Part shown: positions 9,631 through 19,646 of the stretch, in pieces
How positions within the stretch are numbered: the stretch's first letter is position 1
Layout of the letters: each line of letters opens with the position of its first letter
The notes under the pieces: generated by a model
Seen by the model: the letters and a program-made list of their open reading frames with translations, nothing else
Databases searched by the model: none
Told to the model about the DNA's origin: nothing
Translations under genes and position numbers: made by a program
Assembly (NCBI GenBank): GCA_946902875.1
Contig: OX336349.1
Span: 21,909,891-21,973,890, forward strand
DNA: 64,000 nt
Reading direction: 5' to 3'
From: Nematopogon swammerdamellus
Lineage: Eukaryota; Arthropoda; Insecta; Lepidoptera; Adelidae

Positions 9631-9985
9631 TTACTTCCAAGAAGTTTTCATCCTCTTTGGACGTGAGGGCCCTGGTAAGGGTTCTTCGTCCATGCTATCT
9701 TCATCCTCTGTGGTGAGTGGTTCTTGATGAAGAGCCTCTGCGTGCTGTTTACCTGCGCTCTCAGTCGGTGGGAGCGAGCTAATTTCAGGCTTTATATTAG
9801 CCAATGACCTCATACAAAAAGATGTACCGGTTGAGGGCGGTCTGTCTTGCTGGAGCCCCATACCATTTGAGGAAGCACATCTTCCTAGCCTGTTCAACCT
9901 CGCCGTGAGAGGAGGCGGGGTTGCAAAAGATCACTGCCGCTTCCTTGATGACTTCCGACTTCAAGTACAATTTTAAGAAGCCCAC
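9631..9985 (-). pseudogene. Transposon-encoded protein fragment, left arm
   Basis: Two overlapping minus-strand frames encode a fragment with KEAAVIFCNPASSHGEVEQA and FLKWYGAP, then SSLPPTESAGKQHAEALHQE and a tail EEPLPGPSRPKRMK before the stop. The LKWYGAP..T.LN and LPPTE.A..QH pattern resembles uncharacterised proteins repeatedly encoded by insect transposable elements (recalled, not searched). A frameshift separates the two parts, and the start is missing. Confidence 0.45.
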
Positions 9986-10214
9986 TTTACTTACACTTTA
10001 CGTTGCATATGTTGTGTCGCAGCCGGTAGATGAATGTAAGAACAGGATGTGTTCAAATCTACGCTGCTGCATGTCTCGGGTGGACAGTACTATTGTTTTG
10101 GTTTTTCCTCGGCCGGGTTTCAGTAGCGGGATGTCTTGGGTGGAAGGAGTGGGCACCAGCAAGACAGACCTCTCTCAACCAGTACCGCTTCCAGTCGTTT
10201 ATGAGGTCAGTGGC

Positions 10215-10395
10215 TAGTATATAGCCTGAAATTAGTTCGCGCCCACCAACTGAGAGCGCAGCTAAACAGCAAGCAGAGGCCCTTCATCAAGAACCACCCA
10301 CCACTGAGGATGGAGATGCCATGGAGGAAGAACCCTTACCAGGGCCCTCACGTCCAAAGAGAATGAAACTTCTTGGAAGTAAAACAATGATTTAT
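10215..10395 (+). pseudogene. Inverted duplicate of the same protein tail, right arm
   Basis: The + strand here encodes PPTESAAKQQAEALHQEPPT and EEEPLPGPSRPKRMK, an evident copy of the minus-strand tail at 9631-9800. Together they show that the element contains an internal inverted duplication of coding sequence. No intact start is present. Confidence 0.5.
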
Positions 10396-10415
10396 TAAAA
10401 TAAAATAAAAGCCAC

Positions 10416-10730
10416 TTGGAAGGCTCTTCTAGAGCAGCCGGGTATGCCGCAGCAAAGGCGGAACTTGTAAAACATAATAAATACAGTTTAGTCAAAGCAA
10501 ATTACGAGTTTGTCGCCTTTGCTGTGCAGACTCTTGGAGTTTGGAGCCCAGACGCCAAAAAGCTGGTTAAAGAGCTTGGTAAACTGCTCACGGAGGCGTC
10601 TGGGGACATCCGCGCGCCAAGCTACCTTAGGCAGAAGACCAGCCTAGCCATTCAGAGGGGGAACGCTGCCTCCGTCATCGGCACAATGCCAATTTCGCCG
10701 ACGATGGAGGAATATTTTTATTTATAGTTA
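10416..10730 (+). pseudogene. Retroelement-like C-terminal fragment (QRGNAASV motif)
   Basis: A 103-codon open frame ends in VKELGKLLTEASGD, then YLRQKTSLAIQRGNAASVIG. I recall the pattern F.QR.S.A.QRGNA..V.GT at the C-terminus of proteins encoded by some invertebrate retroelements; the family is not certain. It sits in a segment found only in the right half of the inverted-arm element, so it may be a passenger or the surviving end of the element's own protein. There is no catalytic domain, so function is not expected. Confidence 0.4.
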
Positions 10731-11374
10731 TTTTATTTTTTGTACCTATTAGCTTAAATTATTGTATATTCTAGTATATGTTTAAATTAAGTATTTTTTC
10801 ATTCACTTACCTTATATATAATACACTTTTATTTATCATCTATAAAAGAGAATTTTCCATTTCTTCCAGTGACATGATTTCCATTTACTGCATTTAACCC
10901 GCTTTCAAGTGTGACATATTATTAGATGGTAAATAGCTGTAACAAACGATAGTTGTGGCTCAGAAATGACCAAAACAACTTTTTCTGAAAATGATGAAAT
11001 TTTACCAAAAATATTAAAATTGGTGCAACTGTTGACCAGCTGGAGATAAATTAGCATAAATGTATACACACTTTTAAAGGGAATTAAATTCTCTATAACT
11101 TCTTGTTTCACAATATCTTTCTCATGTGAATAGTTTAGACGATATGAAGGAATGTTTGATGAGAAATATGAGGTAAAAATAAATTTTTCGAAAATTTTCA
11201 CTTTTCCTAAGCGTGTAGCTCGAAAACGGTTCGGAATTCGAAAAAAGTGAATAGAATAAAAGTTGTAGAGAATTATATGAGCTTTCATTCGGCATAACAC
11301 AATTTAAAACGAGATCGCAGCGAAAAACCCAAAAGCGGGACCTTATTTGGCCCCTTAGAAGGGGCCTACCTACA

Positions 11375-11470
11375 GGTTAACGTGGAATCCGAACCACGGT
11401 CAGCTCCAACGGTCGAGCGATCACCCATCCAAGTACTGACCGCGCTCAGGGTTGCTTAAGAACGAAGGTA
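11375..11470 (-). mobile_element. tRNA-5S SINE head fragment
   Basis: On the minus strand: TTCTTAAGCAACCCTGAGCG, GCGGTCAGTACTTGGATGGG, a gap, then GTGGTTCGGATTCCACGTTA. This is the 5S-like and B-box-like part of the SINE without its tail. Confidence 0.7.
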
Positions 11471-11689
11471 GGTATATGCGTGATTTACGTTAAGCTCATT
11501 CCATTCGTTTCGAAATGGCGGCCATTTTTTGAAAAAATAAAATGCTTCATAAGATACCTGCGTGAACGAACATGCGTCCTTTAATAAAGTAACCGAGCTC
11601 TAAAGTCCTTCTATAGAGTCTTCACTTTTACTTGGTTTAAAAAAAAAATACACGAAAGATCATATCTGCTTCGTATTTTGGAACTTTAT

Positions 11690-12054
11690 CATCAATACTA
11701 ATAATAAATCTATAAGGGATGGCCATGGAGTAAGTTACTTTGTTTTATGAGATATTGCGTTTGTAGACTTTATGTATGATACTAAAACTAAATTGACGAT
11801 TTTTAGAACTATTTTCTGTATGTATGTAACTATCTATGTTCCACGATAGTTCTTAAACCAATCATCCGAATTCGATGAAACTTAGTACAAGCACATTTAC
11901 CTATACGAGACATAGGATAGGCTAAATAAAATTTAGTTCCGGTTACGCTATGATGTGGCTGTCATACAAACCTAAAAGGTACGGGGGCGGGCTTAATTGG
12001 TTTCTTCTTTTTAAATCCGAATTTCACGCGAGTGAAGCCGCAGGCAAAAGCTAG
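11690..12054 (+). mobile_element. Non-autonomous Helitron (Lep1-type)
   Basis: The 5' part ATCAATACTAATAATAAATC and the 3' end CACGCGAGTGAAGCCGCAGG followed by CAAAAGCTAG match the hallmarks of lepidopteran Lep1/HeliMini elements, which end in CTAG after a GC-rich subterminal hairpin (GCGAGTGAAGCCGC). The internal CCAATCATCCGAATTCGATG is also typical. No RepHel coding sequence is present, as expected for this class. Confidence 0.65.
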
Positions 12055-12415
12055 AACTATTTAAATTAAATACGTAATCACATGGATTATTATATAAATA
12101 TTCTGGAAAAAATATGATTTAGACTTAGCACGTTCTATAGGAAATCCGCCACCGCCGTCGCTCCCGGTTAAAATATCACCAAAATACCAATTACCTGTGG
12201 AATCTTATACCATTCACGATTCTAGTCTCCTTCTTTGAGTCAGATTTGCAAATTAAAATGCAACAGTTGACCATTTTGGCTGAATTTTAGGAATAAAACT
12301 AAGAAATTGATCCCTCTGCATCGCGCGACGAAGCACGGCCGATGACTGCAGATCGGACCCGAACGCGGATCGTGGCGCTCACCAACGAAGCTTCACCTCA
12401 CCAACGCTCACATTC

Positions 12416-12466
12416 TCTCTATAAAGGAGCGCAGCGACGTAATACAAACTCTTTGATACGAATAAT
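12416..12466 (-). repeat. AAAGAGTTTGTATTACGTCG half-site, right copy
   Basis: Reverse complement of 8068-8112, including CTATAAAGGAGCGCAGCGAC and GTAATACAAACTCTTTG. Confidence 0.7.
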
Positions 12467-12509
12467 GCCGTGAGGTTAATATGTATAGTATAACTTATAT
12501 GTCGCATTA

Positions 12510-12665
12510 CGTAGGTAGTACCTGGGCGACCGAGCTTCGCTCGGCGTCTACACTTATCTAGATAAACTTAAAAAAAATAACATTATCTATATACTAAATT
12601 TCAACCAAATCGTTAGAGCCGTTTCCGAGAAACCAATTGTATATATATATACGAGTTTAGCTCAC
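12510..12665 (-). repeat. Dispersed repeat, partner of 8365-8505
   Basis: GGGCGACCGAGCTTCGCTCG, then CGTTAGAGCCGTTTCCGAGA and a TATATATATA run. It matches the reverse complement of the copy at 8365-8505. Confidence 0.6.
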
Positions 12666-12849
12666 TTAAAGTAATAGGATAACCGCGAGTAGGTTGATGT
12701 AGGTTGAGCCGTTGTTGAGTTATGTGAGCGAACATACATTACGTGTACATAGGTACACACAGATGAGACGTTAGATCGTATTCTATTTATTTATTTATTG
12801 AAAATGTGAATAATCATTACGTATAAGTACTCGTATATCGTACAAAGTA

Positions 12850-13097
12850 GTCGATATTGGACACCGGGTGGCTAAGCTCAAGTGGCAGTGGGCTGGGCAC
12901 GTTAGCCGAAGAGACGACGACCGCTGGAGTGTGTGGGAAGACCATCCGCTAATTAATGTCGACGACGACATCAAGTACGTCAGCGGAAAGCAGTGGTTCC
13001 GTATCGCTGAAGGCCGGGAGGACTGGAGGAAAATTGGAGAGGCGTATGTCCAGCAGTGGACGCTTACACGCTGACTGACTGACTGACTGATTGACTC
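12850..13097 (+). pseudogene. RTE-type LINE 3' end with CTGA tail
   Basis: A + frame encodes the typical last segment of an RTE-clade ORF: AKLKWQWAGHVSRRDDDRW, a DDDIKYV stretch and REDWRKIGEAYVQQWTLTR before the stop. The stop is directly followed by four CTGA repeats, a microsatellite-like tail that such LINEs add during target-primed reverse transcription. The copy lacks the endonuclease and reverse transcriptase and is 5'-truncated. Related ends lie at 43656-43840 (minus) and 59848-59945. Confidence 0.75.
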
Positions 13098-13111
13098 CTA
13101 TATACGTATAT

Positions 13112-13165
13112 AAAAAGCGATCAAGTGCGAGTCAACCATTCCGTTTTCCGAGGCAGGACAGGGAA
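13112..13165 (+). repeat. Start of a GGGTTCCGTA-family repeat
   Basis: AAAAAGCGATCAAGTGCGAG and CCATTCCGTTTTCCG match the beginning of the longer copy at 52278. Confidence 0.5.
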
Positions 13166-13313
13166 GGAAGGGATATGCACTATGTACCCAACCCTGTGCC
13201 ACTAGACTTTATATTCTTACGAATCATTGACACTGCAATCGTCCAAATCGTTTGGGTTGACATACGAGTTACGAGTAGAAGTGTGAGATGTTATTTTAAA
13301 GCTTTGAAAATAG

Positions 13314-13972
13314 TAGGGATGCAACGATTATTGATTTCGCGATTACGATGCGATTAAGATTATTCGAATTGATAATCGCGATTACAATTGCGATTACGAT
13401 TAACTCCGAAAATTGTATGCTTTTATGTAATAGTTTATACATCTGTTCCATGGCGTTGTATTGTACAATTGTACAGGCATAGTGAAATAAGGTATTCCCC
13501 CCCAACTTTCAATATTTCAAACAAAACCAACGATAACAATGGTCTTGTTGTTTTATGTAATCAAACCAAAGTTCTTAACCTTAAACATTACATCTTACCT
13601 AATAGTAAAAGTTAACAACAGGTATATTCTTGGTTAAGAAACAGAACATTTGCAAATGCTCCTGTGTTAGCCTATTTCGTAAGTCAGTTTGTACCTATCA
13701 GTCCAGCCGTTGAGAACAATCTTTCGGACGATACTTACTGAGCTTAGTTGGTACGGTAGAAACTTTTGTGCTTCAGTTTCGTGTACATTGTGGTTTCGCG
13801 CCAATACAAATATATTTTATTTGATACAAAGTTCCGTTTTATGATACCAAAGAAAGGACTTTACCTAAAACTTAGCATAAAATTCGTACAAATAATCGAC
13901 AATTTCGATTAATCCTAAAATGGCTGATAATCGACGATTAATGTAATCGTAATCGTAATCGTTGCATCCCTA
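13314..13972. mobile_element. hAT-type MITE with perfect 8-bp target duplication
   Basis: The element begins TAGGGATGCAACGATTA and ends TAATCGTAATCGTTGCATCCCTA (inverted ends). It is flanked on both sides by GAAAATAG (13306-13313 and 13973-13980). An 8-bp duplication with short inverted ends of the form YAGGG.TG fits the hAT superfamily. The subterminal regions are rich in CGATTA/TAATCG words, typical of transposase-binding repeats. The 659-bp body has no transposase coding sequence, so it is non-autonomous. Confidence 0.85.
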
Positions 13973-14037
13973 GAAAATAGCAAACTATATATTTTCCTTC
14001 CTCTCATGCCCTATTCGATAGGTGTTTAATTTTGCAT

Positions 14038-14190
14038 TTTTAGGGTTCCGTAGCTCGAAAGGAAAACGGAGCCCACCAATAGGATCACTTAGTTGTCCGT
14101 CTGTGATGTATGCCTATTTGTTACTGGTGGTAACGGAACCCTCGGTGCGCGAGTCCGACTCGCCCTCGCACTTACCTACCTTTTTTTTGT
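14038..14190. repeat. Short GGGTTCCGTA-family repeat
   Basis: It opens with TAGGGTTCCGTAGCTCGAAA and closes with GGAACCCTCGGTGCGCGAGT and CCGACTCGCCCTCGCACTT. The same words are in the copies at 46085-46345, 52278-52508 and 61440-62115. Inverted GGGTTCCGT/ACGGAACCC words suggest a MITE-like structure. Confidence 0.55.
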
Positions 14191-14479
14191 TTTGACCAAT
14201 TTGGCCTCCTGTGTTCGCCATTTTGAATTTTCAATTTTTTATATCCTATGAGATCCTATGACATGTTTTATTTTACTATAGGCCAAATTTGTTTATTTTA
14301 CACTCGCGAAAATAAAACTTATCGAATGATACGAGTATCTCAATCATCAAAATTAGCGGTTCGAGCTCCCGCCCCGGTGGGAATAAAGAATCTTAGTAGG
14401 GTAAAGAGTTGTAGAATTTTCGCTCGGAGTATTTTTGAAAACAGCTCAGGTAATCTAACAATTGTTCGATTTCTTGAGC

Positions 14480-14745
14480 TTTACGTTCCGGAGCATTGCC
14501 CTGGACAGCCGCGCGTGTGACAGACGTCAGATACGTCAATAGGTGGTCCTTCCTTTTCAACGTGGCCGGCTACCCATAAAAGCATATAAAACAAGCTTCC
14601 TAATAAAAAAACCCGCATCCAAATCGGTCGATCCGTTTGGGAGCTACGATGCCAAAGACAGACAGACATACACACACACACACACACACGTCAAACTTAT
14701 AACACCCCTCCGCTTTTTATTTCGTCGGGGGTTAAAAACATACAT
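14480..14745 (-). repeat. Dispersed lepidopteran repeat with (CA)n
   Basis: CCCGCATCCAAATCGGTCGA, a (CA)n run at about 14669-14689, then CACCCCTCCGC and TCGTCGGGGGTTAAAAA. The layout resembles the 3' portions of non-autonomous elements common in moth genomes, with a microsatellite near the end. Family not assigned. Confidence 0.4.
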
Positions 14746-14759
14746 GCACCCCATAAAAA

Positions 14760-15790
14760 GGTAGGAAGTAATGTATCCTAAAAAAATTTAGGAACGTCTC
14801 CATTCATTTGGAGCGGGCGCGTGAAGGTACCAGGAGCTCAGACGAACGCGGATAGCTCTTCTCTCCGCCCGTTCGCTCGAGTGAGAGTATAGTGTGTGCG
14901 CTGGCTGGCTGCAGTGAGAGTGAGACTGAGCACTTCACGCCGCACTCTCTCTACCCGCTGCCGAGTGAGCCGCACTCCAAGATAGAGACTGAGACGCCAC
15001 TTCAATAAGTTCAGCAGTGTCGCGCGCGAGTACTAATTTACAACCTCGTTAAATTTGAACGCCCTCCCTCCTCCCTCCCCTATTCCATACTTCACCGCGT
15101 CCCTCCTCCGCGTCTGCGATGCGACTCATGCGACACGAGAACTTTACGTTTTGATTATGAGGGATTTCCGGGTAATGTGACCACGACGACGCGGACGACG
15201 AGACGGCACGAGACTGTAGGTGGCACACTGTACGCTTCTGTGAGGACAAGAACATAAGCAGACAACTAATAAAGTACAGTCAAGTTGAGGATTAAAATAT
15301 CATTGTATAATAAATAAATAATAAATAATGAATAATACATTTCGAGTAAATTGAACTCTCAAAAAAATCAAATTAGTAATTTACTTAAAATAACAATAAA
15401 AAGTTTAAAATACAATGTAATTGTCATTTAGTCGTATACACACACATCAATAAAACATTCGTCATTCATTATTACATAAAATAGCATTCAATAAATAAAT
15501 ACTAGTTACCTACCCACAAGTTACTGCCAACATTGAGTGAACGGTAAGCCTTTTCCTCTGCACCATGATGCGTTTCAGTCTGCCAAGAAAGAAAGCCTAT
15601 AAATATGATTCGGCGTTTCTAATGTCACGGTTCATTTTATTGCAGAACTTTGGCGAGTCTTGTGTTCAACAGAACGTAGACTGTCACGGTTTCTGGCGGA
15701 GCTACGAAAATATACAGCTCGTGCCACCAGAGCAGAGGTCCAGCAGACTGCAGGCTCTAATCCTGGTCGGGACGTATTTTTGAAGTGAAA
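14760..15790. other. No gene recognised
   Basis: The stretch includes a GAGTGAGAC-rich patch at 14870-14990 and AT-rich DNA at 15290-15530. A + frame at 15565-15783 has no recognisable domain or splice context. Confidence 0.35.
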
Positions 15791-15794
15791 ACCA

Positions 15795-16450
15795 TCGATG
15801 TGAAAACTTCTTTAGCTGCGCTTGGGTAAAAAATTTTAAACTCGCGTCATCGCGTCCTCGTCAGATCTCGAAAAGCGAAATGTAACCTTAAGTCATTGCA
15901 TTAAGGGTTACGTTACAGTGGCACGGGATCAATTCTGTTCGCGACATCGCGACAGCGTCATTATTATTTAAAATGTAACCATAAGTCATTGCATTAAGGG
16001 TTAAGTTACGATTGGCACGGGACTCCTGCCGGCACTCCCGGAGTGCAACTGTTAAGTAGGGTTCCGTAACACGTTTATGTCTGTCCCTTCTACTAAGTTC
16101 TGCAAAATGAATGTAGAGTTCCGTAACAAATACATGTCTGTCCGTTCTACTAAATTTAACATTTATTTCAAAATGAATGTAGGGTTACGTAACAAATGCA
16201 TGTCTGTCCGTTCTACTAAATTTTACAATTTTCAACCAAGGTCCTCCAACGGTTATTTTATAATAAAAGTAGGGTTCCGTAACACGTTTATGTCTGTCCA
16301 TTCTACTAAGTTCTGCAAAATGAATGTAGGGTTCCGTAACAAATGCATGTCTGTCCGTTCTACAAAATTTAACATTAATTTTTTTTAATTTTTTTTTAAG
16401 CAATGTTACGGTGTTGTTTTCACTTCTGCCGGCACTCCCGGAGTGCAACT
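15795..16450 (-). repeat. Larger inverted partner of the 3126-3500 repeat
   Basis: Read on the minus strand it contains CACTCCGGGAGTGCCGGCAG twice (about 16030 and 16430), TTACGGAACCCTAC units (at least four) and AACCCTTAATGCAATGACTT twice. The repeated CACTCCGGGAGTGC word is itself a palindrome. This is the same repeat as at 3126-3500, longer and with internal duplications. Confidence 0.7.
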
Positions 16451-17224
16451 GTGGCTTTTTTCTCTTTATTTCGACTTTGCATGAGTCTAATAAACAGCTC
16501 GATCATCAGGTTGGGGGCCTTGGGGGGAGGGTGCATTTTTCTATTTCACAAAATTAAATTTGGCCAGGGGGCAGGCTCAGGGGGTGGGATCAAAAATGCA
16601 ATCTTTGCACGTTCATCAAATTATTATCACGCGAGGCACTCGTGCGATAATAACTGTTGAACCCAGCCAGGATACGTGGTGTAGGTGCGCCACAGAGATG
16701 CGCCAACAAAATAATTATTATCGCTCAGAGAAGTGAGATAGATACGTCTCGTGTAGCAGATTATCTTCTTTCATTCGATCTACGAGACGAGCGCTGTCCA
16801 GTTGAGTTGATGACTGATGATGACGAATAACGAGTAAGAATGCATACAGTCATTTATTCGTTATAATTAATTGAACAATAGCGGAGACAGGATGTAGCCT
16901 TGGAGTGCGCCTGCTCGTTGCTGAACGTTGACGATTGTTAAATGTATAGTTTTATCATGTGTTAAGTTTATTGAATGTTAATATCTGTAGGTACTCCATT
17001 TACATAAGCAGATGTGTTTTGTGAAATGATTTTTTTTATTATACGACTACATACTTAATGGATCGATGCAAGAATACTATTGAAAACAATCGAAAATATT
17101 TTTAATGTTTGTAATGTAACCGATTATTCAAAATTATTTTATGTATATTTAATAGTAAAGTGTCTGAAAGAATTTGCGAACTGAATGGCAAATCGCAATG
17201 AGGTGAACGAACGGAAGGAATACC
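16451..17224. other. No gene recognised; 5' flank of Reck
   Basis: There is a G-rich patch at 16510-16590 and an imperfect hairpin around 16620-16653 (TTATTATC..GATAATAA). I cannot place a Reck promoter or transcription start with confidence. Confidence 0.35.
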
Positions 17225-17484
17225 TTAGCTTAGAGGAGAGACTGGCTGGGGAGTGAGGGCAGGGGTAGGCAGTGACACCGGACAGGTGAGGAGACGACTG
17301 ATGAGTATGAGTCGGGCAAGTGTGATTTTATGACAAATATGTGCAAGCAAACTGCCAAGCCCAAGTGACAAGTGAGAGAAACCGAACGGCGGCGGCGGCG
17401 CGGCGGCGCGGCGAAGCAGAGCACGCACGAGCCGCGGAGAGGAGCAACGTGCGCAGGCGCAGGCGCGGCGGGACAAGGAGCGCG

Positions 17485-17608
17485 ATGGCGGGGAGCGGGC
17501 GGAGGGGACGGGGGAGGAAGCCGCCGGCAGCCGATTGGCTGAAATTGACATTAATGATGGCAGCGGGTGTGCTGGCGAGCGGCGGAGGAGAAGGCGCGCG
17601 CGCACAAG
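17485..17608 (+). CDS. Reck: Reck exon 1: signal peptide
   Basis: The exon encodes 41 residues starting MAGSGRRGRGRK and including WLKLTLMMAAGVLA, then a small-residue stretch ending ARAQ. A basic n-region, hydrophobic core and small residues make a plausible signal peptide, as expected for RECK, a secreted and GPI-anchored protein. The donor is CACAAG|GTAATT, leaving one base (G, phase 1). Exon 2 begins with AG, so the junction codon GAG (Glu) restores the frame into the first CC motif. I chose this ATG over an in-frame one 48 codons upstream (17341), whose intervening residues look like GC-rich leader, and over the one at 17554, which would lose the hydrophobic core. It lies in a CpG-rich block. 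It is the least certain of the four exons because it has no diagnostic cysteine motif. Confidence 0.6.
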
Positions 17609-17984
17609 GTAATTAGATCTTCACATCTCGGCTACTTTTTGTCGTCGCATGTGCGAATGTTTACTTGATCTTATTTTCAGACGGCAACGAAGATTTATGC
17701 AGCGCGACCCTGCGCCCCCGCGCCGCCCCGCCCCGCCCCGCCTTTGATCGTATTCCGTTTTTATTCACAACACAACACAGCGCAGAAACTTCACATCAGA
17801 AGGATTTCAGATGATCAACCCCCTCCCCCCTCCCCCCTCGCCACCCATCCCGCGCCGCCCTCGCGTCCAGTCCAGCCGTGCGTCCTGTAGTCCTGCCTGC
17901 CTGCGCTATACATATTATAGCAAATAACTGAAAGGAGAACAATCTCAAAGGGACAAAGGTATTTCCTCCACAGAACTGGCAGGC
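17609..17984. other. Start of Reck intron 1; GC-rich, nothing else recognised
   Basis: A polypyrimidine-AG acceptor-like site at 17680 and C-rich runs (17700-17740, 17818-17850) are present, but no exon is supported. Confidence 0.4.
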
Positions 17985-18145
17985 TCTGGCATGCTCTCCC
18001 TGCCCACATATTATTCCCCCCAAGTACAGTCTCGGGTACTTCAAGAGAGACGTGAATATGCACCTGTATGTGAATGTTCGTGGACGTCGTTAGACACCTA
18101 ATGGGTGCCCCGCGTCACATGTCGCGCTTTCTATAAAAAAGGTCA
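17985..18145 (+). pseudogene. Jockey-like LINE 3' end fragment
   Basis: CCAAGTACAGTCTCGGGTAC, TTCAAGAGAGACGTGAATAT, CGTCGTTAGACACCTAATGG and CATGTCGCGCTTTCTATAAA align with the 3' ends at 7220-7375 and 25742-25930. Only the last coding stretch and 3' UTR remain. Confidence 0.7.
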
Positions 18146-18284
18146 GCTGCCGCCCCGCCCCTCCCCCGCACCGCGGTAATGGCACGTTTCGTTCTTCTCT
18201 TCTTGTTGGGTGGGTTTAGGATTGGTCTAGTCTAGAGTTGGTTTAGTTAGGTTTGGTGCCCATCGTATCCTCTTGGTTAGGTGT

Positions 18285-18430
18285 CTTTCGACCGACCTTG
18301 ATTCACTGCGCCGGAAACCCTGCCACCTAAGGTAAAGGACCTTTAGTTTTACGTGGATTTCGAACCACGATCAGCCTCAATGGTCGGACGGACACCTATC
18401 CAAAGTTCGACAGCGCCTTGTGTGCTCGAT
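18285..18430 (-). mobile_element. Diverged tRNA-5S SINE head copy
   Basis: On the minus strand the order is a degraded 5S-like TGGATAGGTGTCCG, GACCATTGAGGCTGATCG, GTGGTTCGAAATCCACGTAA, then remnants of the tail. It is older than the copies at 2.8 and 45.9 kb. Confidence 0.55.
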
Positions 18431-19640
18431 TTTGAAGATCGAACGTCGTCGATGCATAGTTAGCTAGCACTAGCGACCACCGAGCCTCGGTCTGACCGAG
18501 CGAGACTGACAATATATTCATAAAGCCTGCTGCTCGATTAAATGCAATGTAGGTCCCACACGAGCGAGTAACACTCATTCACATTAATTAATTATCACTT
18601 TGAATGTTGAAAGACGCACACGCACATGCAACACAGCTTGCGGTGCATGTGCGAAAAACCCATCACATTTTGAGGACAAAAAACCTCGCAAAAAAACATA
18701 AATATATCACCAGATTTCGAGATAACATAGAACATATTATTATATTACACACAACGTTGCAAAATATCAGAAAGGCCTACAATTTAATAGTGTGAACATT
18801 TAACAATATAGTACGCGTACCACACGTGTACAATAATCAGAACTTCCAAAAAACATCCGTGATGAAAAAACGTACGCACAATTTTAGCACCCGGCTCCTC
18901 GAAAAAACCTTCTACGACCTAACATATTTCAACACAAGAGTTAGTCTAGAGCCATTATGTGGTTGGAACATGGAGGTGCCAAGCCACGCGCGGCGCGGCG
19001 GCCGGAGTCGTAGCTCCATGGGTTGGAAGGACGATGAGGAACATTATATAGGTAGTTGTGAGTAATAGCTAAAGTTTATAAAACTGTATTGCTAATTGCT
19101 ATACGTACATGCCTAATTAATTATGTATCCAATAAATTAAATCCTTAGAGGAATCATCTAACAGTTAGATTCTAACTAAAGTGATTGATAAGTGTAAACA
19201 TTATAGTTCATACAAAGTGTACACTAGAGATAAACGATGAAATATATTGACCCTCTATCAACTTTTGATGAAAGATGAAAGAGAAAAGTGATGTCATCCA
19301 GCCAGAGCGGAGGCGCAGTGAACAATGTCAAGTAAACAAACCGCCCGCCAGTTCATTCATTTCAGTCCCATTCACTATAATATAGTTCACATCCGCCGCC
19401 GCGCCGCGGCCGGGCGCGCCGCCGCCCGCCGCCGCGCCGGTCGAATCTCTGTTGTTGTGACAGGTGGGCTGGATGAAAGTATCTAAAGAGAGGATTATTG
19501 TTCGAGACTAAGTATTTCACTCTACATGATTCACTTTGGATGTAGGTACATCACAAGTGGTACATACAGCTCTGATTCTAGTGAAATTTTCACTAGATTC
19601 AGCATAGGCTGTGTCCAGTCCTTTTTTTTCTTTCTTTCCT
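18431..19640. other. Reck intron 1: no gene recognised
   Basis: It includes a small hairpin at about 18620-18655 (CGCACATGCA/TGCATGTGCG) and a GC-rich island at 19385-19445 (CCGCCGCGCC repeats). Open frames at 18604-19065 carry no recognised motifs. Confidence 0.35.
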
Positions 19641-19646
19641 GTATTT

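Larger units (their letters stand above)
9034..11348. mobile_element. 2.3 kb element with long inverted terminal arms
   Basis: The left end reads GGGGGCCCAAATAAGGTCCC and the right end GGGACCTTATTTGGCCCC, complementary to it. The outer arms (about 9037-9590 and 10810-11345) stay complementary through TTTTCGCT.CGATCTCGAAA, CATATTTCTCATCAAACATT and GCAGTAAATGGAAATCATGT. Inner parts (9600-9900 versus 10215-10400) are also inverted copies, carrying the same protein tail in opposite directions. The right half has about 400 bp extra (10410-10800), a decayed coding segment. I read it as a DNA transposon or foldback element whose superfamily I cannot name. Confidence 0.7.

Noticed and set aside
8068..12665. 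Single giant palindrome from 8.07 to 12.67 kb
   Set aside because: The order of repeat modules on the right (arm, half-site, AT-rich repeat) does not mirror the left (half-site, AT-rich repeat, arm), so these are separate insertions.
17225..17605. 126-codon minus-strand frame in the GC-rich Reck exon 1 block
   Set aside because: Antisense shadow of exon 1 and its leader; residues are Arg/Ser/Pro-rich from composition.
17681..17808. Possible second Reck exon after TATTTTCAG at 17680, reading DGNEDLCS
   Set aside because: The acceptor is good and the phase fits, but the 72-bp intron and the rapid stop after Pro/Arg-rich residues give no RECK-like sequence. Splicing exon 1 to 40577 gives the expected CC motif.
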